Source of the DNA: Dissophora ornata | Lineage: Eukaryota; Mortierellomycota; Mortierellomycetes; Mortierellales; Mortierellaceae | NCBI GenBank assembly: GCA_025201705.1 | Contig: MU616947.1 | Location: 1 to 30,688 of the forward strand | Direction of reading: 5' to 3' | Length of the DNA stretch: 30,688 bases | Part shown: positions 18,420 to 28,603 of the stretch, in pieces | Position numbering within the stretch: position 1 is the stretch's first letter | How the letters are laid out: each line of letters opens with the position of its first letter | Made by a program: the position numbers and the translations under genes | Notes under the pieces: generated by a model | Told to the model about the DNA's origin: nothing | The model's input: only the letters and a program-made list of their open reading frames with translations | Databases searched by the model: none

Positions 18420-19800
18420 AGTGCTTTGGTGTATGTATATTGACAGGCTGGTTTTAAACGAGCGGCAAAGGCAGCGAGAAGGTGGAGGCTGGGAAGCGGT
18501 TGATATGTTGTGCGTGAATGGGTTGAAAAAGATAGAAAAAAGACGTGCCAGAAGGTCCTTTTTATGCCTCGCGCGGACGTATGTACGACGGTCTCACTTC
18601 CAAAGTGTTGCTAGACTACGCCATGCCCTAATATTCGAGAAGTGCATTGACCGTGGGAGAGACCCGCGATTGAGCTTAGTCAAAGAGAAGTGGGGTTGTT
18701 CTCTTACGCCAGGTGAAAAGACCCGCAGCTCGAAAAAAAATCGCTCAACCAGCTTGAGTTGAACTGGAAATGCCTCAAGGATCGAGAGAATGCGCGATTT
18801 TTCTTTGCAATTTGCTCCATCCTAGGTCTACTTACCTGGACGTGCTTTCAAGAGCGCGTTCCAATTGTTTTTTTTCCTTGCCACCAAATAGATCGATCAC
18901 GTTCACCCAATGATGTCAAATGGTAAACCCGAAAACAGGACACGTTCGAGTCACCTGCCTAGGGACATACGCCACCAATTTCAGTAGGACAGCTGAAAAG
19001 GACAGAGGTCCAAACCACGCCGGAAACCCTTGCAAGGGTAGATCATGAAGCAAAAGACCATGCGATCTCGACAAAAATCTCAATGATCGCGAAGCAAACG
19101 ACGGCTGAGACCTATAGTGAGTCGCAGTGGGAGTCACTTGTCGGGCCGCAAAGGGCGAAGCGAGGCGAGAGGGACTGAAAACAGAACATGGACTTGAATC
19201 AGCCACTGTCTGTCTGTGATCCTGACGAGGAACCATCAGCGTAGGGCAACGATCAACAACGGCCCGAGGGTGTAGCATGGACAGCCGCTTTACTAGCCGT
19301 AAATGGACTATTCATGGTCGCGGGGTTGCAAAGGGTCACTACTTGGTGGTATGCAGGCCGGCGCTGTGGGCAAGCATTTGTTCGGTTGATCGGGTTGACT
19401 TTGTTGATTTGTTTGATTTGTTGATACACAAACACAAACTTCGTGGTTGCGATGCTTGATGCCAGGAGCAGAGGGGACCCGGAGAGGGGAACAGTGCTGC
19501 CCTTCTTACTGTGATTAGCACTCGGGTCGGGGTAGTGTGTTCACCCGTGCCTGGTGGCCACAGACGGTCATCCAGGGAATACCACAGAGTGGGTTGGAGA
19601 ACAGAATGTCGCTCTTCTCGGCTCAAGGTGTCACGTGCAAGAGTGACACTCCAACGGCACACGCCTCGCGCTGCTCTGTGGCCAGAACGGCTCACACGCG
19701 GCACGAATAAAAAGAGAACCTCAATTTGAATTCTTTTCTCCATTTACATTCTTCTCCACACCCCCACCCATCTCCGCTCTCCCTCTTCATACAACAGCAC
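18420..19800. other. Intergenic, no gene recognised
   Basis: About 1.4 kb lies between the last small gene and the thiolase start. Several open frames of 60-134 codons overlap each other on both strands, but none shows a domain, a family match or a splice-consistent structure. GAATAAAAAG near 19705, about 100 bases before the thiolase ATG, is a plausible TATA-like element, followed by a C/T-rich leader. Confidence 0.5.
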
Positions 19801-19807
19801 AAGCACA

Positions 19808-21502
19808 ATGGTCAACCATCAGAAGGTCTACGTTATTGGTGTCGGCATGACAAAGTTCATCAAGCCTAGAGACTTGAGAGACTACCCTGGTATGTCGCAT
19901 TCAGGTCCCTGGCCTGCGATCGTTTTCTATTAGGGGCGCTTCGGCTGACAAATTCTCTTGCAACTCCTTCGTATCTGCATCGTAGATATGGGTCGTGAGG
20001 CTGCCACTAAGGCATTGTTGGATGCTGGCATCACCTACGACAAGGTCCAGCAGGTATGTCTGATTCGGCTCGCCTATTTATTCTTCCGCCTCCTCACAAT
20101 ATATTCAGTTGATCGATCGAATCATATCCACGGACCTCGTAAACTTACACACTGTGGCCATTACTATCCTTACTAGGCTGCTGTCGGATACTGCTACGGT
20201 GACAGCACCTGTGGTCAGCGCACCCTGTACCAGCTCGGAATGCACCAGGTAATGCAACAGCAGGAGCCGAGAGGGGGAGACAGCCCATTGGCGCGGATAA
20301 AAGAAAGTAAACCGGCCACTGAGGAGAGGAAACCTTGAGCTAACTTATGCAAACCATAATTTGACGCCCTGCGAAAAAAAAAAAAACGCCTTGCGTAGAT
20401 CCCCATCATCAACGTCAACAACAACTGCTCCACCGGATCCACTGCCCTTTATTTGGCTCGCCAGGCCATCGAGTACGGTATCGCTGACTGCACCATGGCC
20501 CTCGGTTTCGAAAAGATGGAGGCTGGTTCCCTTGGATCAAAGTTCCAGGATCGCACCAACCCCTTGGACAAGACTATGACGATGATGAGCGAGACCCGTG
20601 GCATTAGTGCCGGTCCCTTTGCCGCCCAGATCTTTGGTAATGCCGGTATCGAGTACTGCGAAAAGTACGGCGCCACCCCTCAGCACATGGCCAAGATCGC
20701 CGAGAAGAACCATCGCCACTCTGCTTTGAACCCTTACTCCCAGTTCCGCGATATCTACACCTTGGAGCAGGTCGAGAAGTCCAATACCGTGTTCGGACCC
20801 CTGACCAAGCTCCAGTGCTGCCCTACCTCAGACGGCTCTGCCTGCGCCATCTTGGCCTCGGAGAAGTTCGTCAAGGAGCACAACTTGCAGGACCAGGCTG
20901 TTGAGATGGTTGCTCAGTCCATGGCCACCGATTCGCCCAAGCTCTTCAACGAGTCTTCGATCGAGTTGGCTGGTGCTGACATGACCCGCCGTGCCGCCCA
21001 GGAGGTCTTCAGTAGGGCCGGCATTAAGCCCACTGATGTTCAGGTTGTCGAGCTCCATGACTGCTTCTCGGCCAATGAGTTGATCACCTATGACGCTCTC
21101 GGACTCTGCAAGCCCGGTGAGGCCCACAAGTTGATCGACACCAACGATGTCTCGTACGGCGGCAAGTACGTCGTCAACCCCTCTGGTGGTTTGATCTCCA
21201 AGGGCCACCCTCTCGGCGCCACTGGTTTGGCTCAGTGCTCAGAGTTGGTCTGGCAGCTTCGCGGCTGGTGCGGTGATCGCCAGGTTCCTAACTGCAAGTA
21301 CGCCCTCCAGCACAACGTTGGTCTCGGTGGTGCTGTCGTCATCTCGCTCTACAAGAAGGCTGACTTGGGCTCGTCCCCCAAGTACGTCGACTCGCGCAAG
21401 CGCGTTGGCTACAACCCTGCAGTTGAGGCCCGTGAGGTTTCAGAAGAGGAGGTTGAGTCTGTCCGCGCCAAGCAGAGCTCCGAGTTCATGGCTCGCCTTT
21501 AA
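19808..21502 (+). CDS. SCP-x-type thiolase (3-ketoacyl-CoA thiolase-like), probably peroxisomal
   Basis: Exons 19808-19889, 19986-20053, 20177-20248 and 20399-21502 join in frame to 441 residues. The start [17 protein letters not shown] is the typical N-terminus of SCP-x/nonspecific lipid-transfer thiolases. The nucleophilic cysteine is C84 in NNNCSTGS, a histidine is H294 in [10 protein letters not shown], and H344 lies in [14 protein letters not shown], all expected for the fold. [12 protein letters not shown] follows. The enzyme class cleaves 3-ketoacyl-CoA, often of branched or sterol side-chain substrates, in beta-oxidation. The protein ends ARL, which fits the PTS1 pattern. The C-terminal SCP2 sterol-carrier domain found in animal SCP-x is absent; length is that of the thiolase domain alone. 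A/T runs occur in intron 3. Three small 5' exons precede one large exon. Confidence 0.92.
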
Positions 21503-21700
21503 TTGCCTTTCCCACTGTATTGATATCGGCTACATTGATACAAAAGAACAACTAAAATAAATGTAAATACCTTTGCTTTCGCGCGATGTCGGCTTACTTT
21601 TGTGATTGAACCTGTTTTCCATGACGACCCTGGGACAGTTGTACTCGACAAAACGAAGTTCTTCGTTTTATTGGATGTTGTATATGTGAAGTCTATAATT

Positions 21701-24700
21701 CTATGCAGTGCTTTCTTTTGGAGGGTTTGGGTCGGTCAAATCCTCTAGTGATTTTAATGCGCTCGATTCCTGGAACGAGATGGAGTCGCGGACGACGTTC
21801 TGGAGTTGCTCGACGTCGTACCAGCATGTGGTTGTATAGTCAACACCCGTGATTTCGCTCAGACCCTGGGACGCAACCGACTTGGATCTGTACCAACCCG
21901 AGCGTCTGCTACCTCGTGTCGGGAAGATGGGATGCGAATGCTGGGCTGAAAAGGGTAGGACGGTCAATAATGAGGAGGTATAGGGGATGCTGAGGTCGTT
22001 GGAAATGGATTTTTTAAGCTCTGAGGTCTGTGAGCAGCTGCCTGCGCCTGTGGCGGCAGAGTTGTAGAAGGTGCGGTTACTCTCGGAATGGGATTGGGAC
22101 GATGCTGACGAATTTGAAGCGGGATATTGATCAAAGACCAGAACTTGGCTAGTGCTGTTATGGTGATATGTGCCTGATCCAGGCACGGCCAGAGTCATGT
22201 CGCTATCTTGGCTATGTTGCTGTGGCAGGTCCAGGCTTTGCTGGTGGTCCTCGAATAGATCATCCATCATCGCCAGATCTGTGCTAGAGCTGAGTAGCAA
22301 GTTTTTGCTGGTGTTGTTTCTGGAAATGTTCGCAAACGAAGTCAAGATCGTCGAGTTGGAGAGGGGGAGATTGGCCATGGAGCACGACGCGGACGAAAAT
22401 GCAGATGCCTGGTGGGTCAGCCCTTCCTGACAAACGTCTTTCTCGAGCTGGCTCAGATCAAACCAGTTAGGCCAGGCGGTTGCTGCAGCCGCTTGCACCG
22501 CTGCAGCGGCAGTACTGTCCATCATCATCAGGTTCTCGAGGCTCACGAGGTCATTCCTAGAGAAATTCACGCCAGGGACTACTGAAGCTGACGCATTATT
22601 GGAATCGATTCCCAAATCACCCATACCCCCATTGCACTCTGACAGTGCCCGGATGAAATCTGCGGCTGCAATAGACTCCAGTGGCGAAGCAGAACTGCCA
22701 AGAATGCTGCTTGCGGTGGCGTTGGTGATAGACGGTGCAGAGATGGATGAGGACATTAACGACCTAGGATCGAGGAGCTCCGAGGAACCGCCCGTCATCG
22801 AGGTGGCCAATGTTTGTGCTAGACAAAGAGCTGCTGATGAACCAGACTTGTTCATGGACTGCTGATGCTTTGAGTAGTGTGCGGCGTATTCAGTTTCATC
22901 CATGTGGACCATCTTTTCGGCGACCTTGTGTCGCGGATCAGTGGCACTTACAGTGGCGCTGTTCCCGATCCCTCCAAGTCCGCCAACTTGAGTCAAGATA
23001 GCCTCCGTGACCATTGAGTTATCCTCCTTAAACACGCTTGTCGATTTGTATGGGTGAGTCCGTGGTGCGTTCTTCTTCTTTCTTGCAGGGTTGCTCAGGC
23101 TGGGATTTGAGACTGTACTCGATCTGCGAATGCTGGGCGCTGCCACAGAGCTTATCGACGGCGCAGACGCCCGGCGGAGGAGTTTGCTATTGCTGGAGGA
23201 CTGTTGGAATGAAGGCGAAGACACCGAGGCTGGCAATGTAGACTGGCCACCAAACGTCGTGTGAGATCCTGTAGGACCTCCATTATTGTTTCCATTGGCT
23301 GTAGATCCATTCAAAGGTAGCAAGTGTTTAAACGGCGGTTGAATAGACTGCGTAGCGATGGCTGAAGGAGTGCCGTTCATCAGCCGTTGTGTCTCTTCCT
23401 CAGAGCCCGGAGCGAGATCCAAGAACGGAATTGTGTGCGCATAAATTGCTTGAAGCAAGTTGAGGTAAGCAGGATCCTGGTTCATACTGCAGGTAGTTTC
23501 GGGACAGATGGGAAGGATTTGCACGTAGTTTCCGTAATAATCATGGCCAATAATCTCCAGACCTGGTACAACGGTCGGTGAGGCCAAATACTCGTACAAT
23601 GGTTCTGGATTACCGCATGGGGCAGGGCCATGATAATAAGGACGCGATGTTGATGCGACAGGTTGCTGCGGCTGTTGCTTGGCGGCTGTAGAAAAGGAGC
23701 CGACAGTAGCTGTGCTAGTACATTGGTGCGATGGAAAGATTGACTGAGCAGCAGCCTGTTGAGTATGGCTTGACAATGTGGACCACGGCATCTCTGCTGA
23801 CATGTATGACTGGGTTGGCGGTGCAGAGCTAGGCGTTGGAAGACTGCCGATGCGGCGCTTCGCTTTGGCTTTAGAATTTCTTCTTGACTGAGATCCTTGT
23901 CCCGGTTGCGCTGACTTTTGTTGTTTGGGCTGCGTCGACAATCCTACGATTTGCTGCATCTGCTGTGTTGATGCGCCTTGCTGTTGATGAGTAGGGTGCA
24001 GTAAACCATGGATATCGGGCTGCTGAATCATGGAATGTTGTAGATGCTGCAGATATTGGATGGTTGCAGACTTTGTGGCGGTAGACATTGGCAACGGCAA
24101 CGGCAACGGTGGAATACCAGTGATATTTCCAGTAGTCCACGCGCTTGTGGTTCCTATTTCGAAAGGATGAATTCCGGAAGAGAAATTTGTGTCGTTGGCT
24201 GTTGTGGGAAGCAATCCTGTCATAGAAGAAGATATTTGTGTCGCGTAGTCCATGTAGTAATTCGCGTCGCCATTGGAAGATCCACGGAAAGTTGACTCTG
24301 TGGGTGTGGGAAGGAAAGATGCATTCGTCATGAGACTTGTGGCGCCCAGCGCGCTGTTTCCTATCGCCAACCTCTGGATTGCAATGTTTGGTGAAGGTGT
24401 GCCTGTACTAGCTGCGGTATTGTGGACGTTATTTGGTACCGAATGCCTCCGGTTGATTCCAGTAAGGCTAGATCGCTGCCTTTGAAGTGCGCGCGGTTTC
24501 GGGGAGTGATCAGAGTTGCATGGGATTGCGCTGTTGAAGTGATCGTTGGTTGAGTAAAGCGCCTGGGTCGTCGCTGACTTGAACAAACCAGCGCTGGGAG
24601 GCGGGGACATCATAAAGCTGGCTAGAGAAGACCTCCTGGGCAAATTCATTGGCACCCTGCAATTTGCTGGTGGAGTGTCACTATCAATGTGGTCGATGTC

Positions 24701-25150
24701 TACTCCTGTGGACCTCGCGTGGCGTTGATGCTGAAGCGAAGGATAGGAGAGCTGCTGTTGGAGTGGTGTGTGTGCTTGGTGAATTGCGGGCGACAGAGGG
24801 CTGTTGAGCAACGCTTTCTGGTCCATGCTGTTCATAGCAAGTGGAAGATCGGTGGCGATGAAAAGATCTTTGCGCTGGAGTCTCTCTGCAAAGGAGATAT
24901 TTTCAGGCTTGACAGTCGGGGAGAACACCTCCATCATGTTGGCAGGGATATTGACATGCTGCTTTCGTGGCGACTCTCGAGCGATATCTATGGAGTTCAT
25001 CGCCTCGTCCTTGCCTAGTTTGGAGGCATAAGTCTCCGTAGTGCCGGCCTTGATCTCATCACGTTCACCACTGTAGTATGGTTGAGATGTTTCAGAGGAG
25101 GAAGAAGTAGGGATAGAGGTAGCTGATTTGCCGTGGTGAGAGGAGAGCAT
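21701..25150 (-). CDS. Large low-complexity protein of unknown function (1149 aa)
   Basis: This is a single uninterrupted frame of 1149 codons, long enough to be coding. It is rich in Ser, Gln, Asn, Pro and Ala. Short basic stretches (NSKAKAKRR, ARKKKNAPRTHP) could be nuclear localisation signals. The only parts that look folded are roughly residues 505-600 (PEPLYEYLASP, GHDYYGNYVQILP) and the C-terminal 60 residues (SGWYRSKS, CWYDVEQLQNVVRDSI). No DNA-binding domain, zinc finger or enzyme motif is visible. It may be a transcriptional co-regulator, but that is a guess from composition. The upstream 600 bases are C/T-rich on the coding strand, as in a long leader. The 3' end is convergent with the thiolase, about 200 bases away. 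Confidence 0.8.
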   Translation of the reverse strand: MLSSHHGKSATSIPTSSSSETSQPYYSGERDEIKAGTTETYASKLGKDEAMNSIDIARESPRKQHVNIPANMMEVFSPTVKPENISFAERLQRKDLFIATDLPLAMNSMDQKALLNSPLSPAIHQAHTPLQQQLSYPSLQHQRHARSTGVDIDHIDSDTPPANCRVPMNLPRRSSLASFMMSPPPSAGLFKSATTQALYSTNDHFNSAIPCNSDHSPKPRALQRQRSSLTGINRRHSVPNNVHNTAASTGTPSPNIAIQRLAIGNSALGATSLMTNASFLPTPTESTFRGSSNGDANYYMDYATQISSSMTGLLPTTANDTNFSSGIHPFEIGTTSAWTTGNITGIPPLPLPLPMSTATKSATIQYLQHLQHSMIQQPDIHGLLHPTHQQQGASTQQMQQIVGLSTQPKQQKSAQPGQGSQSRRNSKAKAKRRIGSLPTPSSAPPTQSYMSAEMPWSTLSSHTQQAAAQSIFPSHQCTSTATVGSFSTAAKQQPQQPVASTSRPYYHGPAPCGNPEPLYEYLASPTVVPGLEIIGHDYYGNYVQILPICPETTCSMNQDPAYLNLLQAIYAHTIPFLDLAPGSEEETQRLMNGTPSAIATQSIQPPFKHLLPLNGSTANGNNNGGPTGSHTTFGGQSTLPASVSSPSFQQSSSNSKLLRRASAPSISSVAAPSIRRSSTVSNPSLSNPARKKKNAPRTHPYKSTSVFKEDNSMVTEAILTQVGGLGGIGNSATVSATDPRHKVAEKMVHMDETEYAAHYSKHQQSMNKSGSSAALCLAQTLATSMTGGSSELLDPRSLMSSSISAPSITNATASSILGSSASPLESIAAADFIRALSECNGGMGDLGIDSNNASASVVPGVNFSRNDLVSLENLMMMDSTAAAAVQAAAATAWPNWFDLSQLEKDVCQEGLTHQASAFSSASCSMANLPLSNSTILTSFANISRNNTSKNLLLSSSTDLAMMDDLFEDHQQSLDLPQQHSQDSDMTLAVPGSGTYHHNSTSQVLVFDQYPASNSSASSQSHSESNRTFYNSAATGAGSCSQTSELKKSISNDLSIPYTSSLLTVLPFSAQHSHPIFPTRGSRRSGWYRSKSVASQGLSEITGVDYTTTCWYDVEQLQNVVRDSISFQESSALKSLEDLTDPNPPKESTA

Positions 25151-26693
25151 TATTCTATCAGATGGGTCTCTTGATGGTGTGAGTCCTTTGGCGGTCCCGT
25201 TCTCGATTAAAGTAATTGATGTTATTGGAGTATAATTCTAAGGGACATGGCACCGAAGCACGTTAGACTGAGGTATATTAGGACGCACAGACAATCAAAT
25301 AGCGCCATACTTACCGATTAAGAAAATGATGCACCAAGTAGGAGTTGAGGATTAAGAGAGTACAAGTGCGATGAGTGAATGCAAGTGCGATCAGAAAAGA
25401 GTAGAGAGAAAAGTAGGAAGGACAGAGAGAGGAAGACCAGCGAGAGATGGTATTATTGTGGGGTCATAACAATACGCTGGGCACGGGCTTGGCGGTGGTC
25501 TTAAGCGCGTAGATATGGAGGGATGCGATTGTAGATGCAAGGATGGAAAAAAGAAAGTCAGTTAAAGGTGAGAGCAAGTATAGAAGACATGCGAAGTAGA
25601 GTTCTGACTGAAAGATGATATGAGGGAAGAAGAAACGATGTGAATATGATTGTGATCGTAGAACGATCTGTCCTCTTCCCCCCATCTCCCTCTCTCTTCC
25701 GCTCTGCTTGTTCATCTCCACATCCGCTATCTCCCCAGAGTTGAGAAGTTGTAAATCGTCATAACGATGCTAAAGAACGGCGATGCCTGCAATTAGGAAA
25801 ACAAAGGTGGGCCTTTGATTTATCAATATGCGTTGGAATCATGGATAAGAGACAGATGGGCATCTCGAATCTCGTCCATACAGACCCAGCGACCGCCATG
25901 TCATTGGATCCTACGTCGTGCAAAAGAAGCAAATCAGGCAATAAGGACAGGAACCCACTACATGATGTTTGTAAGTGCGTGCGTTGTCATGTCTCACCGT
26001 TGGGAGAGAGTGTGGTTGGGTGCATCCTGGCACCTGGAAGGATGCCATCTGCAGGCCTTTCCGGACAATGCTAATACGTCCCAAGATCACCTTCTCTCGC
26101 ATGTCCTTACAATGACATGGTGTGGGGAATGTCATGGTGATAACAGATCTACGGATGCATATCTGCCTACCGGCTCTTGTTTATTTCTTGAACCTCTGTG
26201 TTTTCACGAAAGATGACCACATATTTCTGTGTGGTTTTTATTTTTATTTTTATTTTTTTTTTGTTGCTCAGTCGAACCAAAACAACTCGTAGCGTTCATT
26301 CTTTCTTTGTCGATCACTTCCTTTGAAAAGATCAATGACTACAGAAGTCAGTTAGAATTCATGATATGGAATAGAGTCGATTCCTTTGCGTCTGATCTCC
26401 CTTCCATACACGGGTCGTAACAGATCAGGAATGCCGTTAATATTTACTTACTAGATTGGGATTATCCTCACTCCAAACACGCTCGATCAAGGAACAAGCA
26501 ATTCTTCTCTAGGAACAGGGGAATTGTTCATCGATCATCGCAGCCTGCTTCAGGACTTTTGAAGTGCAGATGAAAGATTGACTCTTTCCTAGAAACACAT
26601 AAGCAGAATCAAAGCCGAACATAGCGACTTCGCAACAGTATACTCGCATGTCAGTGTGCAGCTGGATTATTTTTTTATTTGGAAGCACTATTG
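25151..26693. other. Upstream region of the 1149-aa gene and 3' flank of the kinase-like gene
   Basis: About 1.5 kb. From 25150 to roughly 25750 the minus strand is C/T-rich with TCTCTCTT runs, consistent with promoter and leader of the large gene. The rest holds scattered open frames without recognisable motifs. I see no RNA gene. Confidence 0.45.
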
Positions 26694-28145
26694 CTATGCT
26701 GTTGTAGTTGGAGCAAAGCATATAACAGTGGTGATGTCGTATGACACACCTTCGCTCTCGCCCATCTCGATAAAGGCCATCATCTGATCGTGAAAGTACT
26801 GGATACACTTAGCTGGCATTCCTGGATAATTGCAGAGGATCGCAAACACCCACAGCCATTTCTCAACACCACTTCTTAAGAACGACTTCCAGCACACTTC
26901 GAACGGGTACTCAGCGGGCGTCACAGCACCCAGCTCGATCAGTCTCTCCCAATACCTCTGAAGGGCAGACCGGGCATGGGCTTGAAAGACGGGGATGGCG
27001 ACGTCTGAGATCACCGTCTGTCCCAAATCCGTCGTCGGTTCCCAAACACAGATTTCGGACCAGTCGTAGATCACAAGATCCGGCGTTGTCGAAGACTTTG
27101 ACCTATCCAAAATCATGTTCGCTGCATGAAAGTCTCCGTGACTCAACGTGAATGGCACCGTCCGGTCCTGTAACCTGCGCTGCAGATTCTCCCAGGAGGC
27201 ACGCTCAAAGGAATCGTCCATGATCTTGATGAATTTTTCTGAGTACTTGACCTCATACTCGCCGTTCGCCGCCTTAGCCTTGCCCAATGCCCATGAATTT
27301 CTAGCGGCATGGACGCTCCACTCCCACCGTGTTCGGTTTGTGCCGCGGTACCACCCAACAGTCTTGAGCCAGTCCAGTCGCAAAAGCCTAGAGTCGTTCC
27401 AGTGCTGAGCATGGATCCCTGCTGCGGTGACGAACATCTGCTCCAGCATTTTGTCGGCAGGGGGCAGTGTCGTGCGATCGATTGTAGGAGGCACTCCCCA
27501 AATTTGATTTCCAAACACAAAGTTGACATCCACAGGAGGCAGTGCCGTATTGTCAGCGCCGCCATGTCCACGGCGCTGTTTGATATCCTCCATCAGAATC
27601 ACATACTCCCCCAGTAGCAATGAAGCATGGGCGTAATAAATCTTTGGTAGAAGGGTCGTGGGTTCCAGTTCCTTGGCCAGATCAGAGTAATAGAAGATGG
27701 CCTCGCGCGCCTGACGGGAGATGATATTACCAAGTCTACTCACACGTCCATCTCTGCTCTTTTTGAGGATCAAATGCAGCTCGTGTGAGTCCTTAGACGA
27801 GTCTGTCTCCGTGGTCGTCGTGGATGTCGTACTTGGTCCGCCATTGAGAGTATACGTTACGAGAACACGGGTCATGACGCCAGCCAGGCCACGGTTTCCG
27901 TCAAGGCCCTTACATTCTGCACTGGTGATCGTTGCGTCCGCGGGAATGGCCCCTGCGGCCCTCAAGGTCTTCGTGAGCCATGGGATTGAGATTTCTGTGT
28001 CGCCGGGGTATGGGGCGTGGCCCAGTCCGAGGGCAGGAGAGAAGACGATCGGGAATAGATAGCGGCGGAATGTCGCATACGCCTGCGCGGCGACAGACTG
28101 CAGCGAGTAGTAGCGATATGTTGCAGGCGAGGTGATGGTTGTCAT
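26694..28145 (-). CDS. CHK/EcKL-like (aminoglycoside-phosphotransferase fold) small-molecule kinase
   Basis: This intronless protein has 483 residues. The catalytic-loop motif LSHGDFHAANMI places the catalytic aspartate at D338, and VIYDWSEICVWEP holds the metal-binding aspartate D361. The N-lobe has LHLILKKSRDG with the likely ATP-binding lysine, and REAIFYYSDLAKEL...LLPKIYYAH...LLGEYVILMEDI forms the hinge region. These are the landmarks of the CHK-kinase-like/ecdysteroid-kinase and APH superfamily, which phosphorylates small hydroxylated molecules. The substrate cannot be read from sequence. An N-terminal stretch SYxxxx-type signal is absent. TATATA on the minus strand at about 28190-28182 stands only about 40 bases upstream of the ATG, so the leader is very short. 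Confidence 0.85.
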   Translation of the reverse strand: MTTITSPATYRYYSLQSVAAQAYATFRRYLFPIVFSPALGLGHAPYPGDTEISIPWLTKTLRAAGAIPADATITSAECKGLDGNRGLAGVMTRVLVTYTLNGGPSTTSTTTTETDSSKDSHELHLILKKSRDGRVSRLGNIISRQAREAIFYYSDLAKELEPTTLLPKIYYAHASLLLGEYVILMEDIKQRRGHGGADNTALPPVDVNFVFGNQIWGVPPTIDRTTLPPADKMLEQMFVTAAGIHAQHWNDSRLLRLDWLKTVGWYRGTNRTRWEWSVHAARNSWALGKAKAANGEYEVKYSEKFIKIMDDSFERASWENLQRRLQDRTVPFTLSHGDFHAANMILDRSKSSTTPDLVIYDWSEICVWEPTTDLGQTVISDVAIPVFQAHARSALQRYWERLIELGAVTPAEYPFEVCWKSFLRSGVEKWLWVFAILCNYPGMPAKCIQYFHDQMMAFIEMGESEGVSYDITTVICFAPTTTA

Positions 28146-28181
28146 GTTTGTTGCTTAATTCTCATGGAGTTGTGGGGGGTT

Positions 28182-28190
28182 CTTATATAT
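28182..28190 (-). promoter_or_regulatory. TATA-like element of the kinase-like gene
   Basis: ATATATAAG on the minus strand lies about 40 bases upstream of the ATG at 28145. It is the only AT-rich core element in the first 100 bases. Confidence 0.5.
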
Positions 28191-28603
28191 CTGAATTTCC
28201 GCAGTAAAAATCATGATTGCGGATTCTAAGCCTTCTCAAGATCGCCGTGCGGACTTTTCCGATCACACAGGGGAGCCCAGAGGGAGAAAGAAGCACCCCA
28301 AAATTGAACAATCCAGCTTTCGACTCTGTTCACTTCTCGACTCAATCACATAGAATATGCAAGACATCCAGACTCTCTTCCAGCAATATTAATATTCCTG
28401 GCGCGTTTATTCTTCTATACGCACCAGGTCCACGACTGTTTTGAGCAGCGATACTCTCTAAATAGACTCCGGTACACTAAGATGTTGAACTAAAGACTTT
28501 TTAAATTGAATTTTCATGTACTATGTAGGGAAGCATATCAGAAGGAGGACTTTCCATTGAAGTTTGATATGTGATGAAAATACTATCTACACAGGCACGC
28601 AAA
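28191..28603. other. Intergenic, no gene recognised
   Basis: This 410-base AT-rich region lies between the kinase-like gene's promoter and the 3' end of the next minus-strand gene. Only short non-matching frames are present. Confidence 0.5.

Noticed and set aside
19339..19743. 134-codon minus-strand frame upstream of the thiolase
   Set aside because: It runs into the thiolase promoter, has no family match, and composition does not differ from the alternative frames.
25815..26216. 133-codon plus-strand frame upstream of the large orphan gene
   Set aside because: No motif, no start context or TATA box, and overlapping frames on both strands are equally long.
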